A DNA stretch of 64,000 nucleotides from Sulfuritalea sp. (lineage in GTDB: Bacteria; Pseudomonadota; Gammaproteobacteria; Burkholderiales; Rhodocyclaceae), in NCBI GenBank assembly GCA_016716965.1, contig JADJUP010000016.1:14612-78611 (forward strand), given 5' to 3'. The notes beneath the pieces are model-generated. The model had not been told where the DNA came from and did no database searches. It saw nothing but the letters and a program-made list of their open reading frames with translations. This document shows positions 25,786 through 34,834 of this stretch, piece by piece (position 1 is the stretch's first letter; each line of letters opens with the position of its first letter). The translations under genes and the position numbers were made by a program.

Positions 25786-26676
25786 GTGGTGCAGCTCCTG
25801 CAACTGATCATCAGCGGAGCGGCGATTGGTTGCATCTATGCGCTGATCGCCCTCGGTTTCGTCCTGATCTACAAGGCCACGGAAACCGTCAATTTCGCCC
25901 AGGGTGACATCATGATGGTGGGCGGCTTCGTCGGCCTCTCGGCGATGACGCTGGGCGGCCTGCCGTTCTGGGCCGCTTTCCTGGTCACCATCGTGGTCAT
26001 GACCCTTTTCGGCATGGGCGCCGAGCGATTGGTGCTGCGGCCGCTGCTCGGCCAGCCGGCCTTCACCGTGATCATGATGACCATCGGACTGGGCTATCTG
26101 GCGCGCGGGGTGGTCACCATGATTCCCTACTGGGGCACCGAGACGCATACCCTGCCGGTACCCTGGAAGGACGAGGTGTTCTGGATCGGCGAGATCGGAA
26201 AGGGGCTGGTGGTGTCGGTCGAACACCTTGCCATCATCATTGCCACCGTGGCCCTGGTCGCGCTGCTGTTCGCCTTCTTCCGTTACACGCGGCTGGGCAT
26301 CGCCATGCAGGCGACATCGCAGAACCAGCTCGCCGCCTTCTACATGGGTATCCCGGTGCGGCGCGTGAACATGCTGATCTGGGGCCTGTCGTCAGCCATC
26401 TGCGGCGTTGCCGCGCTGCTGCTGGCGCCGATCACCTTCGTCCATGCCAACATGGGCTTCGTCGGCCTCAAGGCCTTCCCGGCGGCGGTGGTGGGCGGCT
26501 TCGGCAGCATTCCCGGCGCGCTGGTCGGCGGCCTCATCATCGGCATCGTCGAATCGCTCTCCGGCTTCTACCTGCCCGAGGGCTTCAAGGACATCGCCGC
26601 CTACGTGGTGGTGCTGGTGATGCTGGTGGTCAAACCCAACGGCCTGTTCGGCGAAAACCTGACGAAGAAAGTCTGA
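25786..26676 (+). CDS. livH: Branched-chain-type ABC transporter permease
   Basis: A 296-aa membrane permease of the LivH family: GCIYALIALGFVLIYKATETVNFAQGDIMMVGGF at the start (known family signature), about eight helices, and the transport-coupling region AVVGGFGSIPGALVGGLIIG. GTG start with GGAGGAG eight to ten bases upstream. First gene of livH-livM-livG-livF-acyl-CoA synthetase-binding protein. The company of an acyl-CoA synthetase suggests uptake of an organic acid rather than amino acids. Confidence 0.92.
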   Translation: MVQLLQLIISGAAIGCIYALIALGFVLIYKATETVNFAQGDIMMVGGFVGLSAMTLGGLPFWAAFLVTIVVMTLFGMGAERLVLRPLLGQPAFTVIMMTIGLGYLARGVVTMIPYWGTETHTLPVPWKDEVFWIGEIGKGLVVSVEHLAIIIATVALVALLFAFFRYTRLGIAMQATSQNQLAAFYMGIPVRRVNMLIWGLSSAICGVAALLLAPITFVHANMGFVGLKAFPAAVVGGFGSIPGALVGGLIIGIVESLSGFYLPEGFKDIAAYVVVLVMLVVKPNGLFGENLTKKV

Positions 26677-27752
26677 TGCATTTCCTGTTCAAGACCGCAT
26701 ACGCCCAGGATGTCGCCCTGTTCAAGCACGGCGGCCAGAAGTTTTGGTACGCACTGCTGGCCGTGGCCCTGGTCGCCGCGCCCTTCCTGCTTTCCGAGTA
26801 CGCGCTGTCGCAATTCACCTTCATCGGCATCTACGCCATCGTCTGCCTCGGCCTGATGCTGCTTTCGGGTTTCACCGGCCAGGTTTCGCTCGGCCATGCC
26901 GGCTTCCTCGCCATGGGCGCCTACACCGAGGCCTGGCTGCAATCCATGGGCTGGCCCTTCGTGCTGTCGCTGACGATGTCGGCGCTGGTGGCCGGCATCA
27001 CCGGCATCCTCGTCGGCCTGCCGGCGCTGCGCGTCAAGGGCATCTACCTGGCGATCGCGACACTGGCCTTCGGCTTCATCATCGAGGAAGCCGTGGTGCG
27101 CGCCGAGCACATCACCGGCGGCAATGCCGGCCGCCAGCTGGAAAAGCTGGTCATCGCCGGCATCGATTTCGACGACGGCATCAATTACTACTACCTGGTC
27201 ACGGCGATCGCCGTGCTCTGCGTGCTGGGTGTGCTCAACCTGCTGCGCAGTCCCACCGGACGCGCCTTCGTCGCCATCCGCGATTCCGAGGTGTCGGCAC
27301 AGAGCATGGGCATCAACCTCGCCTACTACAAGACCGTTGCCTTCGCCCTTTCGGCGGCGCTGGCCGGCATCGCCGGCGCGCTTTACGCGCACAAGATCCG
27401 CTTCATCACGCCCGACCAGTTCGGCTTCCTGCAGTCCATCGAGCTGCTGATGATGGTGGTGATCGGCGGCCTCGGTTCGATCCAGGGCGCGATCTTCGGC
27501 CCGGCCTTCTGGTTCATCGTGCAGCAGGTGATCGTCATCGGCAAGGACTGGCTGCCGCCGGCGCTGGGCCAGCAGACCGGCCTGCAGCCGACCATCTTCG
27601 GCTTCATCCTGATCGCCGTGGTGCTGTTCGAGCCCATGGGCCTCTACGGCCGCTGGCTGAAGTTCCGCACCTTCCTGCAGATCTTCCCCTTCTATCGCAA
27701 GGGCATGTTCAAGCGGCAGAAGTCGTACATGAAATCCGAGAGAATGAAATGA
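26676..27752 (+). CDS. livM: Branched-chain-type ABC transporter permease
   Basis: A 358-aa LivM-type permease: GLMLLSGFTGQVSLGHAGF, LPALRVKGIYLAIATLAFG, SPTGRAFVAIRDSEVSAQSM and VIGGLGSIQGAIFG. Extended hydrophilic C-terminus rich in Lys/Arg. The ATG shares a base with the livH stop (TGATG). Confidence 0.92.
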   Translation: MHFLFKTAYAQDVALFKHGGQKFWYALLAVALVAAPFLLSEYALSQFTFIGIYAIVCLGLMLLSGFTGQVSLGHAGFLAMGAYTEAWLQSMGWPFVLSLTMSALVAGITGILVGLPALRVKGIYLAIATLAFGFIIEEAVVRAEHITGGNAGRQLEKLVIAGIDFDDGINYYYLVTAIAVLCVLGVLNLLRSPTGRAFVAIRDSEVSAQSMGINLAYYKTVAFALSAALAGIAGALYAHKIRFITPDQFGFLQSIELLMMVVIGGLGSIQGAIFGPAFWFIVQQVIVIGKDWLPPALGQQTGLQPTIFGFILIAVVLFEPMGLYGRWLKFRTFLQIFPFYRKGMFKRQKSYMKSERMK

Positions 27753-27867
27753 GAGAACAGGTTCTCTCATTTCATCTTCGATGGGCTGGGTGGACTCTCC
27801 CCCCAACCCCCTCTCCGCGAGAGGGGGTGACGGTTGTTCGCGGGCTGCGCCCGCTCGGGGAGGTCGC
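27753..27867 (+). repeat. Two perfect hairpins between livM and livG
   Basis: GAGAGAAC-AG-GTTCTCTC directly after the livM stop, then CCCCCTCTC-CGC-GAGAGGGGG within a CCCCAACCCCCTCT-rich stretch typical of dispersed intergenic repeats. They could stabilise the upstream mRNA or lower expression of the ATPase genes; no U-run, so not a normal terminator. Confidence 0.6.
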
Positions 27868-28644
27868 ATGACCACTCCGATGCTCGAAGCCGTCAACCTC
27901 TCGGTCCGCTTCGGCGGACTGCTGGCGGTCAATGATGTTTCATTCGAAGTCTGGCCCAACGAGGTGTTCTCGCTGATCGGGCCCAACGGCGCCGGCAAGA
28001 CGACGATCTTCAACCTGATCTCGGCGCTCTACCGGCCGACCTCGGGCGAGGTGCGCTTCGAGGGCGAGGTGATTTCGCGCATGCCGCCGCATGTGGTGGC
28101 GCGCCACGGCATCGCCCGCACCTTCCAGAACATCGAGCTCTTCGAGCATGCCACCGTCTTGCAGAACCTGCTGGTCGGTCGCCATTGCCATCGGCATACC
28201 GGCTGGGTGCAGGACCTGCTATTCACCGGCTCGGTGCGCCGCGCCGAACTCGAATTCCGACGCCAGGTCGAGGAGGTCATCGAGTTCCTCGACCTGCAGC
28301 ATTACCGCGACAGCCTCGTCGTCGGCCTGCCTTACGGCGTGCGCAAGGTGGTGGAACTGGCGCGCGCCCTGTCGATGCGTCCGCGCCTGCTGCTGCTCGA
28401 CGAACCCTCTTCCGGCCTCAACACGGAGGAAACCGAGGACATGGGTTTCTGGATCGAGGACATCAAGGCCGACCTCGGCATCACGGTGATCATGGTCGAG
28501 CATGACATGGGTCTGGTATCGCGGGTTTCGGATCGCGTGCTGGCGCTGAACCTCGGCGAAGTGCTGACGCTGGGCACGCCCGAGGAAGTGCAGGCGCACC
28601 CGGGCGTGATCGAAGCCTATCTCGGTGGAGTCGACGATGACTGA
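27868..28644 (+). CDS. livG: Branched-chain-type ABC transporter ATP-binding protein
   Basis: A 258-aa ATPase: Walker A GPNGAGKTT, Walker B LLLLDEPSSGL, H-loop VEHDMGL. The ABC signature reads LPYGVRKVVELARAL, lacking the usual SGGQ, a common LivG variation. ATG chosen with GGGGAGG upstream. Powers the LivHM channel with LivF. Confidence 0.92.
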   Translation: MTTPMLEAVNLSVRFGGLLAVNDVSFEVWPNEVFSLIGPNGAGKTTIFNLISALYRPTSGEVRFEGEVISRMPPHVVARHGIARTFQNIELFEHATVLQNLLVGRHCHRHTGWVQDLLFTGSVRRAELEFRRQVEEVIEFLDLQHYRDSLVVGLPYGVRKVVELARALSMRPRLLLLDEPSSGLNTEETEDMGFWIEDIKADLGITVIMVEHDMGLVSRVSDRVLALNLGEVLTLGTPEEVQAHPGVIEAYLGGVDDD

Positions 28645-29422
28645 ATCGGCCCCGATCCTCCAGCTCAACAACGTCGAGGCCGCCTACGGCGCGGTCAAGG
28701 CGATCCGCGGCGTCTCGCTGTCGGTGGCACCGGGTTCGGTGGTCACGGTGCTCGGCTCCAACGGCGCCGGCAAGACCACGATACTCAAGACCATCTCCGG
28801 CATCCTCGATCCGCAGAAGGGCAGCATCCTCTTCCGCCACGAAAAGCTCGAAGGCCGCGACCCGGCCTGGATCGTGCGCCAGGGCCTGGTGCAGGTGCCC
28901 GAGGGGCGCGAGATCTTCCCGCTGCTGACGGTGCGCGAGAACCTGCTGATGGGCGCCTACACGCGGCCCGCCCACGACAAGGACGAAGTGGCGAAGGACA
29001 TCGAGGACGTCTACGCCTACTTCCCCATCCTCAAGGAGCGCCGCGACCAGCCCGCCGGCCAGCTTTCCGGCGGCCAGCAGCAGATGCTGGCGATCAGCCG
29101 CGCCCTGCTGGCCAAGCCGACCATGATGCTGCTCGACGAACCCAGCCTGGGGCTTTCGCCCAAGCTGACCAAGGAGATCTTCGAGATCATCATCCGCATC
29201 AACCGCGAGCGCGGCGTGACGCTGCTGGTGGTCGAGCAGAACGCCCACATCGCGCTGAAGTACGCCGACTACGGCTACGTGCTGGAGATCGGTCGCATCG
29301 TCATGCACGACACCTGCGCCGCGTTGCGCGAGAAGGAGGACATCAAGGAGTTCTACCTCGGCGCCAAGGAGTCCGGTGTGCGTGAAGGCCGACGCTGGAA
29401 GAAGAAGAAAACATGGAGATGA
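28637..29422 (+). CDS. livF: Branched-chain-type ABC transporter ATP-binding protein
   Basis: A 261-aa ATPase: Walker A GSNGAGKTT, ABC signature QLSGGQQQMLAISRAL, Walker B MMLLDEPSLGLSP, H-loop VVEQNAH. Start overlaps livG by 8 bp. C-terminal tail of Lys/Arg (GRRWKKKKTWR) is longer than usual. Confidence 0.92.
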   Translation: MTESAPILQLNNVEAAYGAVKAIRGVSLSVAPGSVVTVLGSNGAGKTTILKTISGILDPQKGSILFRHEKLEGRDPAWIVRQGLVQVPEGREIFPLLTVRENLLMGAYTRPAHDKDEVAKDIEDVYAYFPILKERRDQPAGQLSGGQQQMLAISRALLAKPTMMLLDEPSLGLSPKLTKEIFEIIIRINRERGVTLLVVEQNAHIALKYADYGYVLEIGRIVMHDTCAALREKEDIKEFYLGAKESGVREGRRWKKKKTWR

Positions 29423-29425
29423 ACC

Positions 29426-31294
29426 ATGTGGCAGCTTGACGGCAAACGCTACTGGGCTGAGGAACGCACCGTCGTTCCCGGCGACAACATGGCCGAGATG
29501 TTCTGGAACGGCGTCGCCCAACGTGGCGAGCTGACGCTGTTCCGGCAGAAGAAGTACGGCTTGTGGCAGAGCCTGTCGTGGAACCAGGTCGGCGCCATCG
29601 TACGCGAGGCCGGCATGGGCCTGATCGAGCTCGGCTTCGACATCGGCGAGACTGCCTCGATACTGGGTAATACGCGCCAGGAATGGCTGTTCTCCGACCT
29701 CGCCGTGCTTTCCTGCGGCGGTGTCAGCTCCGGCATCTATCCGACCGACGCCTCACCCCAGGTCGAGTACCTGACCGGCGATTCCAATTCCGTACTGATC
29801 TTCGTCGAGGATGACGAGCAGCTCGACAAGGTGCTGGAAGTGCGCGAGCGCCTGCCGCTCCTGCGCCGCATCGTGGTCTGGGAAATGGAGGGCCTGCGCG
29901 ACCTGCACGACGAACAGGTGATCAGCTTCGAGCGCCTGCGCGAACTGGGCCGCGAACGCCTCGCGCGACTGGGCCAGGCGGCGGCCGATGCCGAATGGCA
30001 GGCGCGCATTGCGGCGCGCAAGCCCGAAGACCTGGCGATCCTGATCTACACCTCGGGCACCACGGGCAAGCCCAAGGGCGCGATGCTCTCGCACGCCAAC
30101 CTGCTGTCGGCGGTGAAGAGCTTCAATCGCGCCACGGCGCAGAACGAAGACGACGAGCGCATGTGCTTCCTGCCGCTGTGCCACGTCGCCGAGCGTTCCA
30201 GCGGTGCCTATTTCTCGCTCTACACCGGCACCAGACTCAACTTCGTCGAGAACCCGGAGACCATCCCCGAGAACGTGCGCGAGATCGCGCCCACCGTGTT
30301 CGGCGCCGTGCCGCGCGTCTGGGAGAAGTTCTATTCCGGCGTCAGCATCGCGCTCAAGGAATCGAATGCCTTCGAGCAATGGGCCTACAAGCTGGCGATC
30401 GGCATCGGCCTGGAAAAGGTGCGCCGCTACGAAAAGGGCGAGGCGATCGGGCAAGGGCTGGAGTTCGCCCACTGGCTGGCGCGGGCGCTGGTGCTGAACA
30501 ATGTGAGGAAGCTGATCGGCATCCATCGCAGCCGCATGCTGATCACCGGTGCGGCGCCGATCTCGCCGGACCTGGTGCGCTGGTACATGGCGCTGGGCGT
30601 GCCGATGCTGGAAGTCTGGGGCATGACCGAGACCGGCAGCGTCGCCGTCGGCACGCCGATCGAGCGCATCAAGCCCGGCTCCATCGGCATCGCCAACGCG
30701 CCCAACGAGGTGCGCCTGTCCGACGAAGGCGAGATCCTGGTGCGCGGGCCGAACGTCTTCATGGGCTACCTCAACCAGCCGGAGAAGACCGCCGAGACCA
30801 TCGATGCCGAGGGCTGGCTGCATACCGGCGACGTCGGCACGGTGGATGGCGACGGCTACTTCCGCATCTCCGACCGCCTCAAGGACATCATCATCACCGC
30901 CGGCGGCAAGAACATCACGCCTTCGGAGATCGAGAACCAGATCAAGTTCTCGCCCTATGTCACCGACGCCGTGGTCATCGGCGACAAGAAGCCCTACCTG
31001 GTCTGCCTGATCATGATCGACCAGGAGAACGTCGAGAAATTCGCCCAGGACCACGACGTGCCTTTCTCCAACTACGCCAGCCTGACCCGGGCGACGGAGG
31101 TGCAGAAGCTGATCGAGGGCGAGATCGAGCGGGTCAACAAGCAGTTCGCGCGCGTCGAGCAGGTCAAGAAGTTCCGCCTGATCGAGAAGAAGCTCGGTGC
31201 CGAGGACGAGGAACTGACCCCGACCATGAAATTGAAGCGTAAGCTAGTCAGCCAAAAGTATGCGGAGCTGATCGAGTCGATGTACAGCGATTAG
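29426..31294 (+). CDS. Long-chain-type acyl-CoA synthetase (AMP-binding)
   Basis: A 622-aa adenylate-forming enzyme: ATP-binding loop IYTSGTTGKPKGAMLSH, WGMTETG, and HTGDVGTVDGDGYFRISDR with the hinge LKDIIITAGGKNITP. It activates a carboxylic acid with ATP and CoA. Placed within the liv operon, it probably traps the imported substrate as its CoA ester for the beta-oxidation genes nearby. Four bases follow the livF stop. Confidence 0.94.
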   Translation: MWQLDGKRYWAEERTVVPGDNMAEMFWNGVAQRGELTLFRQKKYGLWQSLSWNQVGAIVREAGMGLIELGFDIGETASILGNTRQEWLFSDLAVLSCGGVSSGIYPTDASPQVEYLTGDSNSVLIFVEDDEQLDKVLEVRERLPLLRRIVVWEMEGLRDLHDEQVISFERLRELGRERLARLGQAAADAEWQARIAARKPEDLAILIYTSGTTGKPKGAMLSHANLLSAVKSFNRATAQNEDDERMCFLPLCHVAERSSGAYFSLYTGTRLNFVENPETIPENVREIAPTVFGAVPRVWEKFYSGVSIALKESNAFEQWAYKLAIGIGLEKVRRYEKGEAIGQGLEFAHWLARALVLNNVRKLIGIHRSRMLITGAAPISPDLVRWYMALGVPMLEVWGMTETGSVAVGTPIERIKPGSIGIANAPNEVRLSDEGEILVRGPNVFMGYLNQPEKTAETIDAEGWLHTGDVGTVDGDGYFRISDRLKDIIITAGGKNITPSEIENQIKFSPYVTDAVVIGDKKPYLVCLIMIDQENVEKFAQDHDVPFSNYASLTRATEVQKLIEGEIERVNKQFARVEQVKKFRLIEKKLGAEDEELTPTMKLKRKLVSQKYAELIESMYSD

Positions 31295-31331
31295 CCCGAT
31301 TGATTCACATTACCCATAACGAGGAGAAACC

Positions 31332-32510
31332 ATGAAGACAAGCATGAAACTGGCCGTCGCGGCGCTGGCCGTCGCAGGAGTCGGCGCCGGCACCACGGCG
31401 ATCGCCGCCGAGCAGATGGGCGTAAGCAAGAACGAGATCGTGATCGGCACCATCCAGGATCTTTCCGGCCCGCTGGCCGGCTTCGGCAAGGCCCTGCGCT
31501 TCGGCATGCAGATGCGCGTCGACGAGATCAACGAGGCCGGCGGCATCAATGGCCGCAAGCTCAAGTTCATCGCCGAGGACAGTGGCTACGATCCGAAGAA
31601 GGGCCTGCTCGCCGCGCAGAAGATGGTGCAGCAGGACAAGCTGTTCGCCATGGTCGGCACCATCGGCACGGCGGTGAACCTCGCCACCTTCCCCACCCTG
31701 TTCGACAAGGGCGTGATGAACCTCTTCCCGCTCACTGCCGCGCGCGAAATGTACGAGCCGCTGCACAAGCTGAAGTTCTCGTTCGCTGCGCCCTACTACA
31801 ACCAGATGCGCAAGGGAATTCCATGGATGGTCAAGGAGCGCGGCTCGAAGAAGTTCTGCGTCATCTACCAGGATGACGACTTCGGCACCGAGGTGCTGAA
31901 AGGCGCCGAGGACGGCCTCAAGGACATCAACATGAGCTTCGCCGAAAAGACCTCCTTCAAGCGCGGCGCGACCGACTTCTCGGCGCAGGTGTCGAAGATG
32001 AAGGCGGCGGATTGCGACACCGTGGTACTCGGAACCATCATCCGCGAAACCATCGGCACCATCGGCACGGCGCGCAAGATGGGCTGGAACCCGAACTTCG
32101 TCGGCTCTTCGGCGGCCTACACCGACCTGATCCACAAGCTCGGCGGCAAGGCCATGGACGGGCTGTATGCCTTCCACCAGGTGGCCGTACCCTATGCCGA
32201 TGACTCGTCGAAGAACGTGCGCGACTGGTTCGCGTCCTACAAGACCAAGTTCAAGGAAGAGCCGGGCCTGTTCTCGGCATACGGCTACGTGGCGATGGAC
32301 ATGTTCGTGCAGACGGCGAAGAAGACGGGGCCGAACCTGACCACGGACAACTTCATCAAGACGCTGGAGTCCACCACCTTCTCGCGCGACATGTTCGGCA
32401 GCCCCGAGTACAAGTTCGGTCCCAAGCAGCACCTGGGCAACGACAAGTCCAAGGTCGGCCAGATCCAGAACGGCCGCTGGGTGGCAGTGACCGACTACCT
32501 CGCGCAATAG
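31332..32510 (+). CDS. ABC transporter substrate-binding protein (LivK-like)
   Basis: A 392-aa periplasmic binding protein with a Sec signal peptide (cleavage near IAAEQ, residue ~26) and the type I fold starting IVIGTIQDLSGPLAGFGKAL, AGGINGRKLKFIAEDSGYDP. GAGGAGAAA precedes the ATG. Part of the signal peptide (VGAGTTAIAA) is encoded by a repeat-like sequence. Last gene of the operon, closed by a strong terminator. Confidence 0.93.
   Translation: MKTSMKLAVAALAVAGVGAGTTAIAAEQMGVSKNEIVIGTIQDLSGPLAGFGKALRFGMQMRVDEINEAGGINGRKLKFIAEDSGYDPKKGLLAAQKMVQQDKLFAMVGTIGTAVNLATFPTLFDKGVMNLFPLTAAREMYEPLHKLKFSFAAPYYNQMRKGIPWMVKERGSKKFCVIYQDDDFGTEVLKGAEDGLKDINMSFAEKTSFKRGATDFSAQVSKMKAADCDTVVLGTIIRETIGTIGTARKMGWNPNFVGSSAAYTDLIHKLGGKAMDGLYAFHQVAVPYADDSSKNVRDWFASYKTKFKEEPGLFSAYGYVAMDMFVQTAKKTGPNLTTDNFIKTLESTTFSRDMFGSPEYKFGPKQHLGNDKSKVGQIQNGRWVAVTDYLAQ
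31378..31404 (+). repeat. Dispersed 24-bp repeat, possible copy 7 (signal peptide)
   Basis: GGAGTCGGCGCCGGCACCAC then GGCGATC. Encodes GVGAGTTAIAA; a natural Ala/Gly-rich signal peptide could give this by chance. Confidence 0.45.
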
Positions 32511-32538
32511 CCTTCCGCCGTTTCGGGCATTGGAGATG

Positions 32539-32573
32539 AAAACGGGCGTCCCTTGGGACGCCCGTTTTCTTTG
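32539..32573 (+). terminator. Rho-independent terminator of the liv operon
   Basis: Perfect 14-bp stem AAAACGGGCGTCCC / GGGACGCCCGTTTT with a TT loop, followed by CTTT. The A-run on the other side makes it usable from the minus strand as well, for the convergent gene at 32.6 kb. Confidence 0.9.
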
Positions 32574-32618
32574 CAGGAATTAGGTCGGGAATGCCGCCCT
32601 GCCTGGATTTACAGCGAC

Positions 32619-33191
32619 TCAGCGGCAGCGCGCGATCTCGGCGTCGGTCATCACCGGTTTCAGCACGCAGCGGGGCGCGACATCGGTCTGCTGCCGCGCG
32701 AGTTCCTTCTTCTTTTTCTCCGCTGCCTGGCGGGCCGCTTCCTGCTTGCGGTCTTCCTCGGCTTCCCTGGCAAGTCGTTCGAGGTCCTCGGCCTTGCGCT
32801 TTTCATCCGCCCGGCGTTTTTCGTCGGCGATCCGCGCCAGTTCCACCTGCCGGCTTTGCCTGTCCATTTCGCGTTGCGAATCGTCGGGCGAACTGTTCGC
32901 CGCGGCGGATCCCGCAACTGCACCCGCTGCGGCGCCGACGGCGGCTCCGGCTGCGACGCCGGCCGACGACGATCCGCCGGAAGAATAGCCGCTGGTGTTG
33001 ATGTTCACCCTAATCTCCCTGCCCGCCGCCGACTTCACCTCGTCGCGATCCGCGCTCTTTGTCGCAGGGGACGGCGAACTCGCGCTCGACTTCGAGGACG
33101 ACGAGCGGCTGCCGGCACGGGCAGCCTCGCTGGCGGTGGCGACGCATAACAGCATTGCCGCGACGACGGCGTGGATTCTGGTGGCGTTCAT
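32619..33191 (-). CDS. Exported Ser-rich, coiled-coil protein of unknown function
   Basis: A 190-aa protein with a signal peptide (MNATRIHAVVAAMLLCVATASEA, 23 aa region), a serine-rich stretch, a Gly/Ala segment (residues ~75-98) that could be a membrane or glycine-zipper helix, then a highly charged coiled coil (EKRRADEKRKAEDLERLARE) and a C-terminal pair of cysteines. Family not recognised; the glycine zipper suggests an envelope protein. Confidence 0.7.
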   Translation of the reverse strand: MNATRIHAVVAAMLLCVATASEAARAGSRSSSSKSSASSPSPATKSADRDEVKSAAGREIRVNINTSGYSSGGSSSAGVAAGAAVGAAAGAVAGSAAANSSPDDSQREMDRQSRQVELARIADEKRRADEKRKAEDLERLAREAEEDRKQEAARQAAEKKKKELARQQTDVAPRCVLKPVMTDAEIARCR

Positions 33192-33226
33192 GATGCGTGG
33201 CTCGACAGGAAAATTGATGGAAGGCT

Positions 33227-34741
33227 TCAGTTATCGGGTTTGCAACCCTCGGCGCAACAGCGCCCGGGCTGGCGACCGATGGCGATGCGGCGCCGCGAGT
33301 CGGACAGCATACCCCGGTCAAGCAGATTTTCAAGCAGTTCGACGCGATCGGCCAAGGGGTAGCGGCGGAAGATCTCCTTCTTCATCGCCGCCGGCGAGCC
33401 GCCGCCGTGCAGGCTGATCACCGAGTACCAGCCGGCCTGGTAGGAGGCGGTCAGGTCCTCGATGAAGCGCGCCACGGCGATGCGCTTTTCGTAGGGCACG
33501 TCGGAGCGCGCCGTCAGCACCTCCGAGATGCGCCCGGCGGTGGCCGGGTTGTGATCCTCGTCCGGCCCCGGCAAGGTGACGATCAGGCCGCCCGAGACTT
33601 CGTGCGCCAGGCGCTGCATGTCGTAGATCTGCGTCGCCAGCAGGAGCTTGCCAATGTTGGAAAACACCGCGTCGGGCATGGTGATGCCGCCGGCTTCCTG
33701 CGTCGCATATACCGAGGCGGCGACACCGCAGGCGTAAAAGCCTTCGACGATCTTGATCAGGTCGGTCATCGCCTCGCGCAGGCCGTGGGCGCGCTCGGTA
33801 TCGAGGCCGTTGGCCTCGGTCATCAGCGTGCCGGCGCCGATCAGCAGGTCGCCGTAGCCGGCGCGCGCGGCGATGCAGGTGTGGCGGTGGTGGGTGGCGT
33901 AGGCGTAGGTGAGTTCCTCGCTGTGGCGCCACTCGCCGGCGAGGAAGACCCGCTCCCAGGGCACGAAGACCCTGTCGAACAGGCACACCGCGGTGCTCTG
34001 GCCGAAGCGGTTGGAAAACAGCGCGGCCGCCTCGCCCGGCCGACCCGCCGGGCGCGCCACCAGGGTCAGTCCGGCGACGTCGATCGGCACCGCGCAACAG
34101 ACCGCGAACTCGGCATCGGCCTCGGTCATGGCGCGGCCGGGCATCACCAGCAGTTCATGCATGTAGGGGCCGCCGGTGACGATGGCCTTGGTGCCGGAGA
34201 TCACGATGCCGTCGGCGCGGCGTTCGACGATATGCACGTAGGCATCGGGATTGGCCTGGGCGTGCGGCCGCTTCGAGCGATCTCCCTTGGCATCGGTCAT
34301 GGCGATGCCGACGGACAGGTCGGCATCGCGGATGTGGTCGTAGTAGGCCTGGGCACGATCAAGGTACTCGCTGCCGTGCTCCGCATCGATCGCCGCCGCG
34401 CCCTGCAGGATGCCGGCCATGGCGTCGCCGGCGAGGTAGCGCTGGGCGCAGCCGGTGTAGCGGCAGATCAGGCGGATCGCCTCCAGCTTCTGCAGCAGTT
34501 CATCGTTGCTGCGCGGCACGTGCAGCATGCGGTTGTAATCCTTGCCGCCAGCGGCAGCCGCTACGCGCATCAGCACGGCTGTGTCCTCGCGCAGGGCGAA
34601 GTCGTAGCTGAGGCCGACGGCATTGACGCCCGGCAGCAGGGCCGGTTCGTCTGCCACCGAACTCACGGTACGTCCGTCGACATAAACGCACGGCTTGAGC
34701 CGGCGCAGGGATTCGGCGTATTCGTCGGCAGACATCAACAT
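33227..34741 (-). CDS. 4-hydroxyphenylacetate 3-hydroxylase family protein (HpaB/AbfD superfamily)
   Basis: A 504-aa acyl-CoA-dehydrogenase-fold flavoprotein: SYDFALREDTAVLM region, RYTGCAQRYLAGDAMAG, ISGTKAIVTGGPYMHE, YATHHRHTCIAARAGYGDLL. The same superfamily includes 4-hydroxybutyryl-CoA dehydratase, whose iron-sulfur cluster uses three Cys and a His; here only one of those Cys and the His seem kept, with Tyr and Ala at the others, so a flavin hydroxylase is more likely. AAGGAG precedes the ATG. Oxygenase partner gene not seen nearby. Confidence 0.85.
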   Translation of the reverse strand: MLMSADEYAESLRRLKPCVYVDGRTVSSVADEPALLPGVNAVGLSYDFALREDTAVLMRVAAAAGGKDYNRMLHVPRSNDELLQKLEAIRLICRYTGCAQRYLAGDAMAGILQGAAAIDAEHGSEYLDRAQAYYDHIRDADLSVGIAMTDAKGDRSKRPHAQANPDAYVHIVERRADGIVISGTKAIVTGGPYMHELLVMPGRAMTEADAEFAVCCAVPIDVAGLTLVARPAGRPGEAAALFSNRFGQSTAVCLFDRVFVPWERVFLAGEWRHSEELTYAYATHHRHTCIAARAGYGDLLIGAGTLMTEANGLDTERAHGLREAMTDLIKIVEGFYACGVAASVYATQEAGGITMPDAVFSNIGKLLLATQIYDMQRLAHEVSGGLIVTLPGPDEDHNPATAGRISEVLTARSDVPYEKRIAVARFIEDLTASYQAGWYSVISLHGGGSPAAMKKEIFRRYPLADRVELLENLLDRGMLSDSRRRIAIGRQPGRCCAEGCKPDN

Positions 34742-34834
34742 GGGTTTCTCCTTGGCCTGACAGCGGATACTAGCCGCCGAAGCTGCTAAAGTGAAGCCAG
34801 CCGGCAGGCCAAGACCGGTACAGGAACGGACCCC

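Noticed and set aside
33227..34741. 4-hydroxybutyryl-CoA dehydratase
   Set aside because: Two of three cluster cysteines appear replaced.
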